Below, piece after piece: positions 34,925 to 44,366 of a stretch of 61,873 nt of DNA; the first letter of the stretch is position 1, and every line of letters begins with the position of its first letter. A program made the translations under genes and the position numbers. Origin of the DNA: Methyloversatilis sp. (GTDB taxonomy: Bacteria; Pseudomonadota; Gammaproteobacteria; Burkholderiales; Rhodocyclaceae); assembly GCA_016791045.1 (NCBI GenBank), contig JAEUNO010000017.1:1-61873 (forward strand), read 5' to 3'. The notes under the pieces are model-generated. The model was not told the origin of the DNA, did no database searches, and saw only the letters and a list, made by a program, of their open reading frames with translations.

Positions 34925-35826
34925 GTCGACCTCCTGCGGCGCCACCAGCGCACCAGAGGCGAGCGGAAGTACGAGCGCGCGAGCAGCGCACGCACAGAGG
35001 CTGCTGGAGTTGTCCAGGGCTGCGCTTTCCCGGTATTCATGCTTTTGAAAGGTGCCACGAACTTCCGATCCAGCGCGCGCATCGCCGCTGGCAATGTTAG
35101 TGGATCGTCCATACCGGCTTCGATCTGTGCTACCAGAGAGGGGCGGACATGCCCGGCATCAACTTCGCGACGAAGTTCGTCGAGCGTAACGAAGCCCGCA
35201 TCCAGCGCCCGCCGCAGGCATGCGACCCAGAGGATCCCGTTCCCGTTTGCGCACGAGATCCAGGGCTGGGTGTTCATGTCTGTGTAGTGAAGCAAACGAG
35301 TACTCCCCGGCTGGAATTGCTCCAGCGAATTCCAGGCGGCGGGCAAGACTCGCCCGATCGCACTGGCGACGCGCATCTCGTACATTAGGCCCGCGTAGTT
35401 GAGTTCGCCCAAGTCAAGCCTTTCCACGATGTCCTCGATGCACCACGACAGACGCTCACAGTTCAGCAGCATGACGCTGAATTGCGGACGTCGCCTTGAG
35501 TCGCCCTCCTCGACGGTCAGCAGATCGCTGCCCACAAAATCGCTGTCCCAGACCTCACGTATGTCACCAAATACCTGCATGTCAGCGTCAAGGTAGATGG
35601 CCTTTCCCGCGTAGCCACAGAGTTCGGGAATCAGGAAGCGCTGAAACGAAAACGGGGTACGTGGACGGTTCTCAAGATCGCGAGGAAGCGGGATTTCCCT
35701 CCGAAAAGAGTACAGCGTGCGGAACAGGATCGGTGACGCGGTCGTTTCAGACGTTGAGAATTCGAGGACTCTTGCGGGCAGCCACTCAGCCTCGGTGCAT
35801 GCGATAAACACCTTGATTTTATCCAT
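34921..35826 (-). CDS. GT8-like glycosyltransferase (paralogue A)
   Basis: 301 aa. The DxD metal motif is intact in IYLDADMQVFGDIREVW, followed by FSVMLLNCERLSW, LPAAWNSLEQF and RLLHYTDMNTQPW. The pattern of a short retaining GT-A enzyme is clear. It has a diverged paralogue at 37416-38147 and another at 44367-45293. Its 3' end overlaps the next gene. It probably transfers a hexose during polysaccharide synthesis; donor and acceptor are unknown. Confidence 0.8.
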   Translation of the reverse strand: MDKIKVFIACTEAEWLPARVLEFSTSETTASPILFRTLYSFRREIPLPRDLENRPRTPFSFQRFLIPELCGYAGKAIYLDADMQVFGDIREVWDSDFVGSDLLTVEEGDSRRRPQFSVMLLNCERLSWCIEDIVERLDLGELNYAGLMYEMRVASAIGRVLPAAWNSLEQFQPGSTRLLHYTDMNTQPWISCANGNGILWVACLRRALDAGFVTLDELRREVDAGHVRPSLVAQIEAGMDDPLTLPAAMRALDRKFVAPFKSMNTGKAQPWTTPAASVRALLARSYFRSPLVRWWRRRRST

Positions 35827-35922
35827 CGTTGCGTCTGAGCTCCCCTAGTGCGGCGCGAGCGGCGGCTCCAGATAATGTCGACGCCCGGACAGCGTACTCA
35901 CTCCACCCGCTAAACCTGAACA

Positions 35923-36234
35923 TCAGCCCGAAAACCGAAGGAAAGCCTGACAATAGAAAGCCGCCAAGCAAGCCAAAGTCCTGCCAGAATCCGTTGACGA
36001 CGCCGGCGGGACTTTCAGTACATTGGTATCGCCAGTCCAGTCCTTGACTCCGAGACGGGCACCTTTCTTGACCTCGCCCTTCTTGGACGCTGAAATCTCC
36101 GCTTCCCAGTTGCTCAGACTGGCCATAGGAAGGCCCAAAGCGCTGGCAACTCCCGCAGTGACCTGACCGGGACGAACCAACTGCACCGCTTCCATCACGA
36201 ACTCCTGCGAGTACGGCGCGCGAATTTCTGACAT
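35923..36234 (-). pseudogene. Remnant of IS3-family transposase OrfA
   Basis: 103-aa frame whose first about 50 residues (SQEFVMEAVQLVRPG, then ASALGLPMASLSNWEAEI) match the N-terminal HTH of IS3-type OrfA. The rest bears no resemblance to OrfA and the OrfB part is absent, so this is a decayed fragment. It interrupts the polysaccharide cluster between two working-looking genes. No clear terminal repeats are visible. Confidence 0.65.
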
Positions 36235-36363
36235 GTCTTGAGTCCCCGTCGCGGTGTAACTATGAACAAAAATAGTTGCAATGCGTCTTCATGACAAACC
36301 TCCCCCAGTCGAAAGTTTGCCTAAAAACTCACGCTTAAAGTGGTCCGAATCCACGCGGGCACA

Positions 36364-37398
36364 TCACCGTCCGCAAGACCGGTCAATCAGGGCCATGAGC
36401 CACCTTCTGAGCGGCCCCATGCTCGGGCGCTCGATAAGGTAGTAAGAGACCGCGGAAATTCCCATCGCCATCGCGACGAAAAGCCCCCCCCGGATCCAGT
36501 CATTGGCGGACCAGCCAAAACTCAGCCAGTGCAATGCGCGCAGCCCCGTCTGCGTGCCCAGAATATTGATGAACAGGTAATGCCAGATATACAGACTGAA
36601 TGACACGACACCCACCCACCGGAGAGGCGTTGTCAGCCATTGACCCCGAACCGGCGCGGCCAACGCGGCCATGAACAGGCCCCCGGCTGCCAGCCGCGCT
36701 ACGATCTCTTCGGCGGCATACGGCTGGCCGGTGGCCTGCATTGCCGTAAAGACCAACAACGCTAGTCCGCCCCAGACAACCCGCCGTTCTGCTACCAAGA
36801 TGCCCACTGTGAACAAGTGGAACAGCGCCAGAAAACTTGCCATCGTCGAAGGCGTCCAGGACAACACGATGGCCGCCGCGCCAAGCAGGGGCAGAAACGC
36901 CGTGGGCAGCATCAGGAGCAGGGGAACCAGCACATAGAAGACAACCTCGTGGGTCAGCGTCCACAACACCGGGTTCAGGTCCCGGCTGACCGAAGGATTC
37001 AGGTCCTGCGTGAACGAGAGGTGGCGAAGCAAGGTCTCCGGCGTCACCTGCGCCTGAAAGGCCGAGTCGAAATGCGGTAGTGCCCAAACCACGAACGCAA
37101 TGTTGACAAGGTACAACGGCACCAAGCGGGTCGCCCGGTGTATGACGTAGGTCGTGAGCCCGCCCACGCGATGAATTCGCTGCGCACTGCGCCAGATCAG
37201 GAAGCCGCTGAGAATGAAGAATAGATAGACCCCGAACCGGCCCAGAAACACCTTGAGCGAAGTACCCATGGCAATTTGCATGAGCCCGGCATGGTCGGCG
37301 TGGGACACCATCACGGTCAAAGCCGCGATTCCGCGAAGGACATCGAGGTAATGGCTCTGGATGATTTCCGTCTGAGTGGTGTCCCTGGGCGTTGTCAC
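36364..37398 (-). CDS. Acyltransferase 3 family membrane protein
   Basis: 344 aa. It has about ten hydrophobic segments and the acyltransferase 3 signature: YLDVLRGIAALTVMVSHADH with the catalytic histidine, then FFILSGFL and YLIERP near the end. Such enzymes acetylate polysaccharide or lipid headgroups. The start is uncertain: a GTG at 37398 is used, and a TATAAT lies about 8 nt upstream of it on this strand; no strong ribosome site is seen. It is downstream of the decayed GT8 gene. The fit in a polysaccharide cluster is natural. Confidence 0.82.
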   Translation of the reverse strand: MTTPRDTTQTEIIQSHYLDVLRGIAALTVMVSHADHAGLMQIAMGTSLKVFLGRFGVYLFFILSGFLIWRSAQRIHRVGGLTTYVIHRATRLVPLYLVNIAFVVWALPHFDSAFQAQVTPETLLRHLSFTQDLNPSVSRDLNPVLWTLTHEVVFYVLVPLLLMLPTAFLPLLGAAAIVLSWTPSTMASFLALFHLFTVGILVAERRVVWGGLALLVFTAMQATGQPYAAEEIVARLAAGGLFMAALAAPVRGQWLTTPLRWVGVVSFSLYIWHYLFINILGTQTGLRALHWLSFGWSANDWIRGGLFVAMAMGISAVSYYLIERPSMGPLRRWLMALIDRSCGR

Positions 37399-37415
37399 CG
37401 CCGGATTATAGAGCG

Positions 37416-38147
37416 TCACTGCGGCTGCAGCAGCGTACGCACCAACCTGCGCATGAACGCCCACCGGCGCCATTTGTGCCCCGCGAGGCGCCGGTACGGC
37501 GCAACGACTACACAGTCGAGATGGCGCATGGCAACGTGCAACTCGGCAGGATTGTCCACAGCTGCATTGATCTGCGCGGTCAGGGACGGACAGACGTGGC
37601 CCGTCGCCACTTCATGCTGCAGCTCTACGCGGGAGATGAAGCTGGTCGCCAGCGCACGGCGCAGCGATACCATGCACAGATCGGTGGGAGAGTTGGTGGT
37701 CGCGACCCAGTACCGCCGATTCATGTCGGTGTAGTGCAGCCGCCGTGGCACCCGGACCTCATAACGCTCCAGGTTTTTCCAAACCGGCGAAATGGTGCGC
37801 CTGACGCTGCGGGCCAAACACATGCTATGCAGCAACCGTTCGTGGGTACCCCACAGGTCTGCGATGTCCGAGAACACCTGCATGCTCGTGTCCGGGTAGA
37901 CCGCACGGCCCTGGTACGCACAAAGCTCGAGGATCAGGAACCTCTGGAGCGAGAAAGGCGTGCGGGGAAGATTTCCCCGGAGCGTCGGTATCGGGATGGC
38001 GTGTCCGAACGAGGCGATCGCGCGTACCTCGACCGGCAAATCCGTCACCTCGCGCATGGAAAATTTCAGAACGCGGGTGGGCGACCGTTTGCGCGCAGTG
38101 GGGGCAACGAATACGCGTACGGGCGATGAAGTAGCGAGATTGCTCAA
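37416..38147 (-). CDS. Diverged, shortened GT8-like paralogue (possible decay)
   Basis: 243 aa from a TTG at 38147 that has AGGAGG 7 nt upstream and overlaps the previous stop. It aligns by eye with the 301-aa gene at 34921 ([46 protein letters not shown]), but the DADM metal motif reads DTSM and about 45 residues of the centre are missing. Loss of the DxD predicts loss of transferase activity. It could still act as a partner subunit or be a pseudogene in progress. Confidence 0.6.
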   Translation of the reverse strand: MSNLATSSPVRVFVAPTARKRSPTRVLKFSMREVTDLPVEVRAIASFGHAIPIPTLRGNLPRTPFSLQRFLILELCAYQGRAVYPDTSMQVFSDIADLWGTHERLLHSMCLARSVRRTISPVWKNLERYEVRVPRRLHYTDMNRRYWVATTNSPTDLCMVSLRRALATSFISRVELQHEVATGHVCPSLTAQINAAVDNPAELHVAMRHLDCVVVAPYRRLAGHKWRRWAFMRRLVRTLLQPQ

Positions 38148-38779
38148 GGTGACGCCTCCTCATCGGAAGGTCCACGAAATTTGAGCAGACTGGCTGGCAC
38201 GCCGCCCACCACTGCCCGTCGCGGAACGTTCTTCGTGACGACACTCCCTGCAGCCACCACACAGCCATCTCCAATCGTGACTCCGTCCAGGATCCTGGCT
38301 CCACCACCAATCCAGACATCACTGCCAATGGTGATTCCCTGTTTGGTCAGCCCTTGTTTTGCGATGGGCTTGTCCAGCGAGGAGAACATATGGTTTGCCG
38401 GAATGATGATGCTGTGTGCAGCTATACGCACGTAATCGCCCATGGACAAACCTCCATGGCCATAGATGACACAGAATGGATTGACCGAGAGCGATCGGCC
38501 CGAACGGATGGAGCCGTTCGGGCCGGTATCGAGCACTGCATACGGATGCAAGATTGCGCCGTCGCCCAGCGCAATCACTGCACCCTCCCCGGCGCACACG
38601 AGCCGCGCGCCCTCACCGATATGCACTCCTCTGCCGAGGCTGATGCCCCGGCAATTTCCGACAAAACGTGCTCGATGGCCGATGCGGCAACCGGCCGCCA
38701 CGGCACCGAGGCCGAATCGCCACCGGTACCATCGCACCCTCAGACCGTCGAGAACCAACGACAATGAGGCTAGAGGCAT
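38144..38779 (-). CDS. Hexapeptide-repeat acetyltransferase
   Basis: 211 aa from the ATG at 38779. It has left-handed beta-helix repeats ([64 protein letters not shown]) with the LacA/WbbJ-like catalytic HMF region. It should O-acetylate a sugar in the cluster's polysaccharide. It starts 4 nt after the previous stop, and its own stop overlaps the start of the next gene. Length and motifs are normal for the family. Confidence 0.85.
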   Translation of the reverse strand: MPLASLSLVLDGLRVRWYRWRFGLGAVAAGCRIGHRARFVGNCRGISLGRGVHIGEGARLVCAGEGAVIALGDGAILHPYAVLDTGPNGSIRSGRSLSVNPFCVIYGHGGLSMGDYVRIAAHSIIIPANHMFSSLDKPIAKQGLTKQGITIGSDVWIGGGARILDGVTIGDGCVVAAGSVVTKNVPRRAVVGGVPASLLKFRGPSDEEASP

Positions 38780-38783
38780 GTCA

Positions 38784-39542
38784 TCAATACTTGACGATGT
38801 AGGTTTTGGTTCGATTGGACCCGTCATCGCCTGTACGGAGATGAAAGAGCAGTTCCGGCTTGTCACGCATAAACTGATCCACCGCCGCGCGCGCCATCGG
38901 AAACTCGCGTGAGCCGTAATCATCGAAAAATATCACGCCCCCACGCGCCATACGGGGGTAGAAGAAATCCAAGCATTCGATGTGAGGTTCAAACAGGTCG
39001 CAATCGATATTGACGAAGTGGTATTTGACATTCGGCAAGTGCTGCAACGTGTCCGCAAAAAGACCCTTGTGGAAGACCACTGAGTCCGACAGCCCGGCGT
39101 CAATAACGCGCGACTTGACGGCCTCGAATGAGGTGTCCGCAAAGAGCTTTTGGCCCCGGTACGGCGCATTTTCGGGCGCAAGCCTCAGGTCGATTTCCGA
39201 CAGATCCGGAAGACCACTGAACGTATCCAGCGCATGAAACCGCCCCTTTAAGCCGCATGCACGCACCATCTGAGCGCAGGCAACCAGACTGTTCCCCATG
39301 TAGACACCACATTCCGCCGCGTGAAACGCAAGATCATTCCCCACCAAGCACGCACGCGCCTTGCGATACAAGGACAGGGACTTCCTGGCCGATATAGCAT
39401 GGTGCAGAGCCAGTGAAAACGCGTGGATCAATGGCAAGCGCTCAGCGAACAACCCGTCGTAAGGAAGGTTCGCACTAAAGGGAAGCCTTGAATTAAATTT
39501 GGGCTTCGCCGCCAATTTGGCAGTATGGTTTACGATATCCAT
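38784..39542 (-). CDS. TylF/MycF-type O-methyltransferase
   Basis: 252 aa from the ATG at 39542 (GGAAAG upstream). It has [18 protein letters not shown] (SAM motif), [37 protein letters not shown] and [15 protein letters not shown], the metal-binding pattern of macrocin-type sugar O-methyltransferases. It overlaps the wzt gene by a few bases at an unusual junction. It may methylate a sugar hydroxyl, possibly the chain terminus. Confidence 0.82.
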   Translation of the reverse strand: MDIVNHTAKLAAKPKFNSRLPFSANLPYDGLFAERLPLIHAFSLALHHAISARKSLSLYRKARACLVGNDLAFHAAECGVYMGNSLVACAQMVRACGLKGRFHALDTFSGLPDLSEIDLRLAPENAPYRGQKLFADTSFEAVKSRVIDAGLSDSVVFHKGLFADTLQHLPNVKYHFVNIDCDLFEPHIECLDFFYPRMARGGVIFFDDYGSREFPMARAAVDQFMRDKPELLFHLRTGDDGSNRTKTYIVKY

Positions 39543-39546
39543 AACG

Positions 39547-40746
39547 CTACTTTCCGAATTCAAGGGTCATTCCCAGATTGGCAATTCCAGCCATCTCGTC
39601 AGTGCCCGTGACGTCAAACGAGAGCACATTCTGGTACAGGCTCAACGGCTTGGCGACATCCCCCCGGAGTTCATGTACGACAGCACTGAGAAAATAGCGA
39701 CCTGGCAACAAGCGGTTGAAGAACTTCATGTGGATCACCTGAGTGGAACCGGCGACAATCCGCCCCGCATGACCAGCGCCGCCAACGCCGTTAAAAGAAC
39801 ACACCACTATCCCCTGCTGGCTCGAGATTCCGAAGTTGATCGCCACGTTGTCAACATCTTGGTGCGCCTGTAAAACGCATGTGACCGTGAACGGTGCTCC
39901 GTGCGAGTCGCCCTGGTCCAGCAGCCGAAACCCAGAAAGGGAGACCTCATTGCGCAAAGATGCGGCATGTGTGCTCGCACTGCGCACGGCGATATCCGAA
40001 TCCCCCAATTGCTCTGTTCGAACCCGCTTGTAACACTCCACGGCGTCAAAAGTGGTCCCGTCGAAAACCTTGCGTCCCCCCTCGATCACAATCCCCCGGG
40101 TGCAAAAGTTCGCCACCAGATTCTGGTTGTGACTTACCAGCAAAAATGTCTGGCCGTCCTCCTTCATCTTGCGGATGCGGTCGTAACACTTCATCCGGAA
40201 GTTCGCATCACCAACCGCCAAGGTTTCATCGATAATGATCAAGTTGGCATCCACGTGCACCGCGCAGGCAAACGCCAACCTGGATTGCATGCCTGACGAA
40301 TACGACTGCAAGGGCATTTCAAAGTAGCGTCCCAGGTCTGCAAATGCCTCGATTGCACCGATGCGTAAATCGGTCCCGGCGCGGTCGATACCTTGAATGC
40401 TGCAAAAGAGATAGGCGTTCTCTCGACCCGAAAAGTTGGGGTTGAAGCCGGCTGTCAGACCCAACAGGGTAGCTATTCGGCCATGCCGCTCTACGGTGCC
40501 GGTGGTGGGCTGAATAACATTGCCGAGAATTCCCAGCAAGGTCGTCTTGCCCGCCCCGTTGCGCCCCATGATCCCTACAGTTTCGCCACGTCTGATCTCG
40601 ATATCGATATCGGAGAGCACAAGAAACTGGTCGGCGCTATCGGTCTCTGTGCCAAACAGGGCATGGCACAGCGTCGACAAGGGCCGCTTACTGCCGGCGT
40701 AAACCTTGCTCAAACTAGTGGCGCGCAACAACAGATCAGACGACAT
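39547..40746 (-). CDS. wzt: Polysaccharide ABC exporter ATPase (Wzt-like)
   Basis: 399 aa. The ATPase domain (1-250) has Walker A GRNGAGKTT, signature SSGMQSRLAFA, Walker B LIIIDETLAVGD and H-loop VSHN. The C-terminal about 140 residues form a beta-rich domain (DIAVRSASTHA to the end) in the position of the Wzt carbohydrate-binding domain that recognises a modified non-reducing end. It pairs with wzm, whose stop it overlaps. It should export the finished glycan across the inner membrane. Confidence 0.9.
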   Translation of the reverse strand: MSSDLLLRATSLSKVYAGSKRPLSTLCHALFGTETDSADQFLVLSDIDIEIRRGETVGIMGRNGAGKTTLLGILGNVIQPTTGTVERHGRIATLLGLTAGFNPNFSGRENAYLFCSIQGIDRAGTDLRIGAIEAFADLGRYFEMPLQSYSSGMQSRLAFACAVHVDANLIIIDETLAVGDANFRMKCYDRIRKMKEDGQTFLLVSHNQNLVANFCTRGIVIEGGRKVFDGTTFDAVECYKRVRTEQLGDSDIAVRSASTHAASLRNEVSLSGFRLLDQGDSHGAPFTVTCVLQAHQDVDNVAINFGISSQQGIVVCSFNGVGGAGHAGRIVAGSTQVIHMKFFNRLLPGRYFLSAVVHELRGDVAKPLSLYQNVLSFDVTGTDEMAGIANLGMTLEFGK

Positions 40747-41518
40747 CCGAAATGACCCCCTTGACCCGGCTGAACACCCATGTAGCCAGACACAAAAGCA
40801 GCACCGAGACAAGCGCAAATCCGGACATCACTCCAAGTGGCGCCATATGCCCGAAAACCAGTGGGGCACGCAGGAGTTCCACCATGACCGTAAGAGGATT
40901 GAGCCACATCCAGTCGCGGAAGGCAGTTGGAACCATTGTGAGTGGATAGGTGATGGGTGTCGCGTAAAAAAGCACGCGCAACAAAAGCCGCATCGCCTCA
41001 GAAATGTCGCCAATGAAGGGCCCCAAGGCTGCCAGCAACAGCGACAACGCGCACAGAAAGACAGCGCAAAGACCCACGCCCAGGAAAAACCAGGCAATTC
41101 CAGTGACGCTGACGCGCTGTTGGAGAAATGCAAGTCCGAGCAGAAGCACAAGCAGGACAATCGCATGCACCGTTGCGCGAAACAGGTTCGAAACCCACAA
41201 CACCCAGATTGGGAACGGCGATTTGACGACGAACGTCCGTTTGCTGACGAACAGGACGGTGGACGAATTGACGATATCCGACAGGAAAAGATAAATTGAG
41301 AGGCCCACAAAGAAAGGCAGTACAAACCCTGCGCTCACGCCGCCATGGGCCATCGGCGGTTCCCAAGTGACGCCAAATATGCGCCCAAAAATCAGCGAAT
41401 ATATTCCCAGTAGGCACAGCGGTGTGAGCACAAGCCAAGCGGAACCGATGATGGAGCGGCGGTATTTGGCTATGAGATCGCGCCGCGCCAAGTCCCATGC
41501 CAAAATAAAATTCCGCAT
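40736..41518 (-). CDS. wzm: Polysaccharide ABC exporter permease (Wzm-like)
   Basis: 260 aa from the ATG at 41518 (MRNFILAWDLARRDL). Six hydrophobic segments, an N-terminal amphipathic helix (RRDLIAKYRRS) and the ABC-2 pattern FYATPITYPLTMVP are typical of the Wzm/KpsM family. It overlaps wzt at its 3' end. Together they define ABC-dependent export; I see no Wzx flippase or Wzy polymerase in this window. Confidence 0.9.
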   Translation of the reverse strand: MRNFILAWDLARRDLIAKYRRSIIGSAWLVLTPLCLLGIYSLIFGRIFGVTWEPPMAHGGVSAGFVLPFFVGLSIYLFLSDIVNSSTVLFVSKRTFVVKSPFPIWVLWVSNLFRATVHAIVLLVLLLGLAFLQQRVSVTGIAWFFLGVGLCAVFLCALSLLLAALGPFIGDISEAMRLLLRVLFYATPITYPLTMVPTAFRDWMWLNPLTVMVELLRAPLVFGHMAPLGVMSGFALVSVLLLCLATWVFSRVKGVISDVV

Positions 41519-41585
41519 TACGAAATCAGCTGGAGGCGAGGCTCCGATGCTCCGTGAAAAGACACCCGAACGAGCCGGAGGGCCA

Positions 41586-42371
41586 TCAACCACGATCTGC
41601 AAATATCAGGGCCCGTGCCCCGTTGCGTTCATCACGCAATTCCGCGACATCGACATTCAAAAAACCAACCGCCTTGAGTATCGACACCAGTGTATCTAGT
41701 GGAAGCCATTTGGCATGGTCGTACATTCCCGCAAACGCTTCCTCGCGGCCGCCTTCCCGGTAGTGCTTGTAACGGTATGAAACCCCACCAACCTCGTAGC
41801 TCTGGACGGCCTCATCCTCGCGCGCGTAGTGGGTATCCAGCATGATGGCCTTGCGGGTCCGCATCGCCAGTTTCTGGAGGTGCGTCACTGGATCGACCAA
41901 GTGGTAGAGCACCCCCATGTGATGGGTGATATCAACGTTTGGTACTTTGGCAAAATCGACATCCTGTTCGACGTCGCACTTGAAAACCGTCGCTTCGAAG
42001 CCGAAGCTCCAAGTCCGAACCATCGTTTTGGCGACGTTTTCGATCCGCGAATCAATCCCAACCACCTTGGCACCATAACCGGCGAGCGCAATGGTGTGGA
42101 CACCTTCGAAACAACCGACCTCCAGAACCGATAGTCCACTCAGCGGAAATCGCCGGTTGAGTTCAGTGATTCGGTGATCGGGAATGGCTTGGGGCAGGTT
42201 CCTCTTCTTGGACGAAGCCTGCTTGCCGAAGCGCCGGCCATTTGAATCCAAGGTGAAACACTGCCATGGCAGCAGGTCGTTCAGTCGACTGAGGTCCGCG
42301 TCGCTCAAATCATCTACGTACTTGGTTTGAGTACGTCCATCACTGTCCGTTCGAATGGGAAATACGTCCAT
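41586..42371 (-). CDS. SAM-dependent methyltransferase
   Basis: 261 aa. SAM motif I is VLEVGCFEGVHTIAL and motif II VVGIDSRIEN; HHMGVLYHLVDPVTHLQKL is typical of the DUF1698-like/class I methyltransferases found in glycan clusters. The N-terminal about 70 residues are a non-catalytic extension (QTKYVDDLSDADLSRL). Together with the TylF-like enzyme and the next gene it gives three methyltransferases in one cluster. Target unknown. Confidence 0.85.
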   Translation of the reverse strand: MDVFPIRTDSDGRTQTKYVDDLSDADLSRLNDLLPWQCFTLDSNGRRFGKQASSKKRNLPQAIPDHRITELNRRFPLSGLSVLEVGCFEGVHTIALAGYGAKVVGIDSRIENVAKTMVRTWSFGFEATVFKCDVEQDVDFAKVPNVDITHHMGVLYHLVDPVTHLQKLAMRTRKAIMLDTHYAREDEAVQSYEVGGVSYRYKHYREGGREEAFAGMYDHAKWLPLDTLVSILKAVGFLNVDVAELRDERNGARALIFADRG

Positions 42372-42407
42372 TTTGGGTCCTCTGGGGGTCTTAAGCTAAA
42401 CCGTCAT

Positions 42408-43505
42408 TTACTTTTCAAGGACAACGAAGAAGTCCTTGTGATTGGGCTGGCAGGTGATCGAAAACCGCTGGAACCCTACTTGGGCTGCGGTCTGGCCGAG
42501 CAAATCTGCCATCGTCGATGGAGTATAGAAATGAACATGAATAGAGCGGCCACTGGCCATCAGGTCTTCAACCGTCGATTTTGGCATCTGGACCTTGCCC
42601 CAACGCCTGAAGTGCTCTGGCGTCACTTGCATATCGCCAGTCCGCCACTCGGCGACAATCTCGGCAACGGTCGAGGCGGGGAAAGTGTAATCCTGACAAC
42701 CGTCCCGGTCGGGAATGACCGCGGCCACAAAGCCACCGGGCTTAAGCAACGAAGCCCAATACGCAAAATGCCCCAAAGGGTTGGCCAAATGCTCGACAAC
42801 GTGGCTGGAAAAGATGAAATCAAGCGAGCCCTTCTCGACAGGTATCTTGTCCGCAGTCCCCACGACATAACGTTTCCAGAGGTTCTTGTCGACAGGTGTC
42901 GGCGTCTCCTTCCCGTACAGACTCTGCCACATATCCGGTGTTGCCTGCTCGACATACCGGACGCGCCGCTTCCAGGTCGGGAGTGCCTGCGGCTTGGGGC
43001 CCGGACCGATCTCCACTCCGTCCCCTTTCATCCGGGAGAACAACTCGGCGCGATCGAGCATCTGGTGCACCCCTAGAAAGACCGGTGTCGAGTTCTCCGC
43101 TCCAGCAGCAATGACCAGATCGTGGTACCCCTCAGGTGCTGGCGGTACTGAAAAACGAACCATATCCGCCCCGGACGAAACCACCGTCACGGGAGCTTTG
43201 TCCTCACCACACTGCCAGCCGACGGTAAGTGCCGAGGGCTTGCCGGACGTGCTTCTCATCTGGAAGCTCCCCAATCCCCGAACGAAGTTGGGCCAGTAGA
43301 GCGCGGCATCCTTAATCAAAATGCGTGACCTTGCCGGCATCGCAACACCGCGCACGTTGCGACGACTCAGCACGGACGAGTCGGAGGAATACTTCTTGAG
43401 CAATTCCCGGGGAAAGGGCACGGACGTCCAGCAAGAGCCACTCTCCGCTTTGAACTGCAAGAAAAAACGTTTGTCAGGCTTGAGCAGCATGTCGATGATG
43501 TTCAT
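42408..43505 (-). CDS. Methyltransferase-domain protein with N-terminal extra domain
   Basis: 365 aa from the ATG at 43505. The first about 170 residues form a beta-rich domain of unknown role (SSGADMVRFSVPPAPEGYHDLVIAA). Residues about 190-360 have a methyltransferase-11-like core (LDFIFSSHVVEHLANPLGHFAYWASLLKPGGFVAAVIPDRDG, the motif IV and V region). The classical GxGxG motif I is present only as VEIGPGPKPQ. It may recognise the glycan or act as a chain-length factor; function unproven. Confidence 0.7.
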   Translation of the reverse strand: MNIIDMLLKPDKRFFLQFKAESGSCWTSVPFPRELLKKYSSDSSVLSRRNVRGVAMPARSRILIKDAALYWPNFVRGLGSFQMRSTSGKPSALTVGWQCGEDKAPVTVVSSGADMVRFSVPPAPEGYHDLVIAAGAENSTPVFLGVHQMLDRAELFSRMKGDGVEIGPGPKPQALPTWKRRVRYVEQATPDMWQSLYGKETPTPVDKNLWKRYVVGTADKIPVEKGSLDFIFSSHVVEHLANPLGHFAYWASLLKPGGFVAAVIPDRDGCQDYTFPASTVAEIVAEWRTGDMQVTPEHFRRWGKVQMPKSTVEDLMASGRSIHVHFYTPSTMADLLGQTAAQVGFQRFSITCQPNHKDFFVVLEK

Positions 43506-43533
43506 GGCATTCGGGTCCCGCGTGAGCAAGGGT

Positions 43534-44364
43534 TCATTGAATCGATGCACGCACGCGTGCAATGACCGCCCGCCACGATCTGCTCAGACGCGGCTTGGTC
43601 AACACATTTTGTGCTCCATGGCGCCAGCGCCCGTCGGGCCCCTGGCGCCACTCCCGATGACCAAAATACCTGAAGGGCTGCACATCTACCTGCTGAGCAC
43701 GCAGGCCAAGCGCCTCCACGCTCTTCGTCGCCGCGATTTCTGCAGCAATACATTCGCCAAAGTTGTCGCCCTGCAGGAAACCGTTCATGGCGACCAGCGT
43801 GTGTCGATTCGCGAACCAGACCAGCGAGCGAAGATGCCCGGCCTTCTGACCCGTCGCCACACCTCGGCGCGACATGAATTCCCGATACACATCCACTCGG
43901 TTGGCGGCTATGCCGTCGATGTCATGCCCCGGCATGCGCTGCCCTTCGACGGCGATTTTCATGGCGTCCCAGGATCGATCCCAGCCATCGTTCCAACTTT
44001 CACCGATCAGCCCGGTGCCAGGCGCACTCGCAGCATCCACAAAGGGTTTGAGCCAGCATTCCGACTTCAACTCGCATTCGTCTTGCAGAAACAAATAGCC
44101 GTCATATTCCGGAAAGTGACGCCATCCATGGTCCCAGGCACCAATGTTCATGCCTTGATTTGGTCGATCGACCACCGTCGTGACTGCACCGATCGAGACG
44201 GGCAGCGCCAACCTACCGGACGTCGTGCGGTTCACCACCACCACGATGTCGAAGTCGGCGCCCGCAGGGGTATGCGACAACGCATGAACCAGTCCCTCCA
44301 GGGGGGCCATCGGACGTGGCTCGAAAAACGAAACCACCACCAGAAAACGTTGCGCCGCTATCAT
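43534..44364 (-). CDS. Probable glycosyltransferase, GT-A type
   Basis: 276 aa. The N-terminus is FLVVVSFFEPRPMAPLEGL, followed by DIVVVVNRTTSG, then YDGYLFLQDECELKSECWL, in which the DE pair could serve as the metal site of a GT-A fold. FGHREWR lies near the C-terminus. No family is matched with confidence; the closest feel is GT2-like enzymes in polysaccharide clusters. It follows the GT8-like gene by two bases, so it is surely co-transcribed. Confidence 0.6.
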   Translation of the reverse strand: MIAAQRFLVVVSFFEPRPMAPLEGLVHALSHTPAGADFDIVVVVNRTTSGRLALPVSIGAVTTVVDRPNQGMNIGAWDHGWRHFPEYDGYLFLQDECELKSECWLKPFVDAASAPGTGLIGESWNDGWDRSWDAMKIAVEGQRMPGHDIDGIAANRVDVYREFMSRRGVATGQKAGHLRSLVWFANRHTLVAMNGFLQGDNFGECIAAEIAATKSVEALGLRAQQVDVQPFRYFGHREWRQGPDGRWRHGAQNVLTKPRLSRSWRAVIARVRASIQ

Positions 44365-44366
44365 GA

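Noticed and set aside
37398-37410. TATAAT before the acyltransferase gene as a promoter
   Set aside because: No matching -35 is seen and it lies only 8 nt from the assumed start; it may be chance.
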